From Paracoccaceae bacterium (GTDB lineage: Bacteria; Pseudomonadota; Alphaproteobacteria; Rhodobacterales; Rhodobacteraceae), in contig JAPOSK010000165.1 in the NCBI GenBank assembly GCA_026709725.1, forward strand, positions 1 through 10,132: a stretch of 10,132 nt of DNA, written 5' to 3'. This document shows positions 7,964 to 10,132 of this stretch, in pieces. The translations under genes were made by a program, and so were the position numbers. How positions within the stretch are numbered: position 1 is the stretch's first letter; each line of letters opens with the position of its first letter. The notes under the pieces are model-generated. The model was given only the letters and a program-made list of their open reading frames with translations. It was not told the origin of the DNA and searched no databases.

Positions 7964-7976
7964 GGAGGTTTCCTCC
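7964..7976 (+). other. small GC-rich hairpin in the threonine aldolase leader
   Basis: GGAGG and CCTCC pair perfectly around a TTT loop. It lies about 50-80 nt upstream of the likely aldolase starts, in the probable 5' untranslated region. If the first possible GTG (7961) were the start, the hairpin would be inside the gene. No known riboswitch consensus could be matched around it by eye. Confidence 0.4.
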
Positions 7977-8023
7977 GACCGGGTGAGGGCTTGAACGATG
8001 ACGGCGGGCAAAGGCACCTTGAT

Positions 8024-9082
8024 GTGATCAATGAAATTCAGTCTCATGATCGGGTGATCGTGTCGGGTGATTTCCGCAGCGACACTGTGACCCTGCCATG
8101 TGCGGGCATGCGTCAGGCGATGGCATCAGCGGTTGTCGGTGACGATTGCTACGGTGACGATGTGACGGTCAGGGCACTCGAAGACTCCTTTGCTGAACTG
8201 ATCGGCAAGGATCGTTCCGTATTCTTTCCGACAGGGACGCAGAGCAACCTCGCCGCAATCCTCACCCACTGCCAGCGGGGGGAGGCCATGCTGGTTGGTC
8301 AGGATTACCACAGCTATGCCATTGAATGCGGTGGCGCTTCAGCCCTCGGCAGCGTCGCATACTGGCCCCTTCCTGTTGCAGATGATGGCGGACTCGACCC
8401 TGATGTGATCACCATGGCGGGTGTCTCGGCATCCCGCAATGCTCCGCGCCCCGCCCTGATCTGTCTGGAAAACACACATGGAGGCAAGGCGGTTCCCCTG
8501 GAACGGATCAAGGCAACGGCGAAGAGGGCGCGGGAGCAGTCCCTGGCGGTCCATCTTGATGGCGCCCGCCTCTTCAATGCCGCCCTGGAGCTTGGTGTCG
8601 ACATCGGGGCCATGGCTGCATTTGCCGACACGGTCTCGATCTGCCTCTCAAAGGGATTGGGTGCACCAGCCGGAACACTTCTTGCCTGCCCGGTGGAGAT
8701 TGAGTCATCAATCCGTTGGTACCGCAAAATGCTTGGAGGGGGCATGCGCCAAAGTGGCGTCCTTGCAGCAGCCGGGCTTTATGCGCTTGAACACAATGTC
8801 GAACGCCTGCTTGAAGACCATCGCCGGGCACGGCATCTGGCCGAGAGGATCCGTGCCAATCCGGCTTTGGCGAATGTTGATATTGCCCAACACACCAATA
8901 TGGTCTTTGTCCGACCGGCCCCCGAAGATCATGCCGGTCTGTGCGATGCGATTGCGGCTGCGGGTCTTGTCATTGCCCGCAGGATCCCAACCCTGCGTCT
9001 TGTCGTCCATCTGGGTATTGACGATCAGGCGATCACGGTGCTGGCCGATGCGATTGGTGAGTTCTATCAGCGCAGGCACTGA
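8024..9082 (+). CDS. low-specificity L-threonine aldolase
   Basis: A PLP-dependent fold-type I enzyme that cleaves L-threonine or L-allo-threonine to glycine and acetaldehyde in the cytoplasm. Family signatures are all present. Counting residues from the first possible GTG (7961): DFRSDTVT (37-44), GDDCYGDD (60-67), FFPTGTQSN (88-96), HLDGARLFNA (198-207, with the aspartate that contacts the PLP ring nitrogen) and SICLSKGLGAPAG (226-238), where Lys231 should form the Schiff base. RKMLGGGMRQSG (255-266) is also typical. Family members usually begin a few residues before DFRSDTVT, so the 7961 start is probably too long. GTG 8024 has AAGG at 8011-8014 and gives 352 residues; GTG 8054 or 8060 gives 342 or 340, closest to the usual length. 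The stop lies 10 bp from the convergent DUF1523 stop. The call is firm; the start is not. Confidence 0.9.
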   Translation: MINEIQSHDRVIVSGDFRSDTVTLPCAGMRQAMASAVVGDDCYGDDVTVRALEDSFAELIGKDRSVFFPTGTQSNLAAILTHCQRGEAMLVGQDYHSYAIECGGASALGSVAYWPLPVADDGGLDPDVITMAGVSASRNAPRPALICLENTHGGKAVPLERIKATAKRAREQSLAVHLDGARLFNAALELGVDIGAMAAFADTVSICLSKGLGAPAGTLLACPVEIESSIRWYRKMLGGGMRQSGVLAAAGLYALEHNVERLLEDHRRARHLAERIRANPALANVDIAQHTNMVFVRPAPEDHAGLCDAIAAAGLVIARRIPTLRLVVHLGIDDQAITVLADAIGEFYQRRH

Positions 9083-9092
9083 CTGCGACGGA

Positions 9093-9659
9093 TCAGCGGC
9101 CTTTCAGACCAATACGGTGCATGAGAATCTGGACCTTTTCCCGAACCCAGAGATTGACAAGGTAGCCAAGACGCCAGACCGCAAGAGCTGCAAGACCGCA
9201 GATGATGAAGCCGATGATCCGGATCCAGTTGCGGGGTCGGTCTGCCGGCGATTCGAGCGCCTTGATTGACAGGGCATTGGGATAGATTGACAGGGCGGTG
9301 ATACGCCAGCCGTAATGTCGAACAGCGGCCCACTCACCAACCATGTTCTGGGCCCTGGCTTGCAGGTTGCCACTGTCGAACTTGAAATAGGGTGGCCAGC
9401 CGATCGCCGTATCCTCATTCCTGTACACAACGGGTCGCTCACGGGTATTGACCGTATTGATGAAACGGATATCGCGGTTGCTGCCCCTGACAATTCCGGA
9501 ATCTCCGGATGACCAGAAGAAAGCGCGTTGACCGACATCCATCCGCACAACCTCCGTGCCGACAACCCGGACCACATGGATTGATGGAAGGTTGTAATCA
9601 ATCGCGGCCAGAAAAAGACAGAATATCAGCAACTTTATCGTATAACGCAGGATTTTCAT
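9093..9659 (-). CDS. DUF1523 family membrane protein
   Basis: A 188-residue inner-membrane protein. An N-terminal hydrophobic helix (about residues 4-22) is followed by a polar domain with VVRVVGTEVVRMD, RDIRFINT, YRNEDTAIGWPPYFKFDSG and HYGWRITALSIYPNA segments. These match my knowledge of DUF1523, a family of unknown function common in alphaproteobacteria. A second hydrophobic helix (about 147-172) is followed by a basic tail. The polar domain is probably periplasmic. The frame could start at 9728, but that adds 23 residues unlike the family and moves the membrane helix inward; ATG 9657-9659 places it at the N terminus as expected. No strong Shine-Dalgarno precedes this ATG. The gene is convergent with the threonine aldolase and divergent from the M20 peptidase. 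The function is not known, and the context adds no hint. Confidence 0.85.
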   Translation of the reverse strand: MKILRYTIKLLIFCLFLAAIDYNLPSIHVVRVVGTEVVRMDVGQRAFFWSSGDSGIVRGSNRDIRFINTVNTRERPVVYRNEDTAIGWPPYFKFDSGNLQARAQNMVGEWAAVRHYGWRITALSIYPNALSIKALESPADRPRNWIRIIGFIICGLAALAVWRLGYLVNLWVREKVQILMHRIGLKGR

Positions 9660-9760
9660 TGGACACCCGGGACCATCATCGCACACCATCCCCGGACAAG
9701 ACACCGATCCGGCAACTGGAGCGGGCATTGATTGCCTCTTTGTGCACCGGTGATCACTTC

Positions 9761-9772
9761 ATGATGCATCAT
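9761..9772. repeat. 12-bp perfect palindrome
   Basis: ATGATGCATCAT reads the same on both strands. It lies about 100 bp upstream of the DUF1523 start and could be a protein binding site. No regulator can be named. Confidence 0.5.
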
Positions 9773-9899
9773 GCGCTGCTGTGTTTTTGGGAAGGGGACC
9801 GCAAATACTGAAATTGCCATGACAAATACGCACTGTAACCATTCTGATGATCTCCTGCAAATCATGCCCGCCATAACAATCGGGGTGGAGAGTTTCCAG

Positions 9900-9920
9900 C
9901 GATTGATCGGCTGTCAATCG
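9900..9920. repeat. 7-bp inverted repeat with 7-nt loop
   Basis: CGATTGA (9900-9906) pairs with TCAATCG (9914-9920). The TCAATCG arm recurs at 9951-9957. It may be an operator or a small RNA hairpin upstream of the M20 gene; no T-run follows on the + strand, so it is unlikely to be a terminator. Confidence 0.45.
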
Positions 9921-10013
9921 GGTGCCGGGCGGTGTGCGAATGGCACAGAATCAATCGTGAAATGGTTTCGTTGAACGATTTCGTGTATTGGGATGACAGT
10001 GGGAGACGTTTCA

Positions 10014-10028
10014 TATCACGCAGTGATA
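10014..10028. promoter_or_regulatory. perfect inverted repeat next to the M20 ribosome binding site
   Basis: TATCAC and GTGATA flank a GCA centre, ending 1 nt before the AGGGAG Shine-Dalgarno at 10030-10035. The position would let a bound repressor or an RNA hairpin block expression of the peptidase gene. The arms resemble halves of TetR-family operators, but the spacing differs from tetO, so no regulator is assigned. Confidence 0.45.
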
Positions 10029-10040
10029 GAGGGAGCCAGA

Positions 10041-10132
10041 GTGCGGATGCCATCGGTTGAGACACTGTACCAGGCTGTTGAATCCCGACGTGATGAGCTG
10101 GTTGATCTGACCCGGACTCTCATCGCGATTCC
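10041..10132 (+). CDS. M20 family metallopeptidase, N-terminal fragment (partial)
   Basis: Only the first 30 codons are inside the window. The peptide from ATG 10047 starts MPSVETLYQAVESRRDELVD and ends LTRTLIAIP. This matches the opening helix and RxLIxIP turn of M20 enzymes in the acetylornithine deacetylase / succinyl-diaminopimelate desuccinylase group, which are di-zinc amidohydrolases. GTG 10041 is favoured as start because AGGGAG (10030-10035) sits 5 nt upstream; ATG 10047 is 11 nt away. The metal ligands lie beyond the window, so the substrate (N-acetylornithine, succinyl-DAP, carbamoyl amino acids or a dipeptide) cannot be decided. Confidence 0.7.
   Translation, partial: MRMPSVETLYQAVESRRDELVDLTRTLIAI

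Larger units (their letters stand above)
9660..10040. other. intergenic region between divergent genes, with several inverted repeats
   Basis: About 380 bp with no convincing gene. It must hold the promoters of the DUF1523 gene and of the M20 peptidase gene. It contains the palindrome ATGATGCATCAT (9761-9772), CACCGGTG (9745-9752), a hairpin at 9900-9920, near-palindrome CGTTGAACG (9969-9977) and TATCACGCAGTGATA (10014-10028). CAATCG occurs at 9877, 9915 and 9952. Short frames here, such as 9771-9974 (+) and 9862-10065 (-), show no family resemblance. Confidence 0.7.

Noticed and set aside
7940..8020. Possible SAH or glycine riboswitch before the threonine aldolase
   Set aside because: GAGAGCGCTGC and GGGCAAAGGC recall fragments of these riboswitches, but the other conserved blocks (CCAGGCTCG and GGCGCTC for SAH; GCCGAAGG and the CTCTC strand for glycine) are missing.
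9656..9874. Small - strand frame of 72 codons ending in an ATGA overlap with the DUF1523 start
   Set aside because: The overlap looks like coupling, but the peptide has no recognisable domain and no clear signal peptide, and no good ribosome binding site was noted. A chance ATGA overlap is not rare. Conservation in relatives would reopen it.
10010..10036. tetO-like operator
   Set aside because: GTGATAGAGG resembles half of a tet operator, but the opposite arm and the centre do not match, and no TetR or Tet gene is in view.
1..10132. CRISPR array, tRNA or rRNA gene
   Set aside because: No regularly spaced repeats of CRISPR length, no cloverleaf with a TTCGA-type T-loop and no rRNA segments were seen in the gaps between genes.

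Overview
The window looks like a stretch of alphaproteobacterial chromosome. The DNA is moderately GC-rich, GTG starts occur, and several gene types are frequent in that class: a DUF1523 membrane protein, a 17-kDa-surface-antigen-type glycine-zipper lipoprotein and a low-specificity L-threonine aldolase. The genus cannot be told from sequence alone.

Layout. The left 7 kb looks accessory and is built around nucleic-acid enzymes. At the left edge, the last codons of an open frame end in a GTGA overlap with a 537-residue AAA ATPase (39-1652, +). The ATPase carries a PD-(D/E)XK-like tail. Facing it is one very large gene (1828-7020, -) encoding 1730 residues. This protein joins a DEDD-type 3'-5' exonuclease, a possible zinc knuckle, a complete RecQ-type SF2 helicase, a long unassigned linker and a complete UvrD-type SF1 helicase. 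A perfect 17-bp tandem repeat lies about 50 bp upstream of its start.

The right 3 kb looks like ordinary chromosomal background. It holds a lipoprotein with a strong hairpin after its stop (7282-7821, -), a PLP-dependent threonine aldolase (about 8024-9082, +), a two-TM DUF1523 protein (9093-9659, -), a 380-bp divergent intergenic region with several inverted repeats, and the first 30 codons of an M20 metallopeptidase (10041 onward, +) that runs off the window.

How the genes may work together. The helicase-nuclease resembles human WRN (exonuclease plus RecQ) with a second, UvrD-like motor added, so it could unwind and trim DNA from a single polypeptide. The neighbouring ATPase-nuclease and its cut-off upstream partner suggest a DNA-repair or anti-phage locus. 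That is inference from domain content and position. The two genes are convergent, so they are not one operon, and I cannot assign them to a named defence system. The right-hand genes show no functional link to the left part or, apart from ordinary metabolism, to one another.
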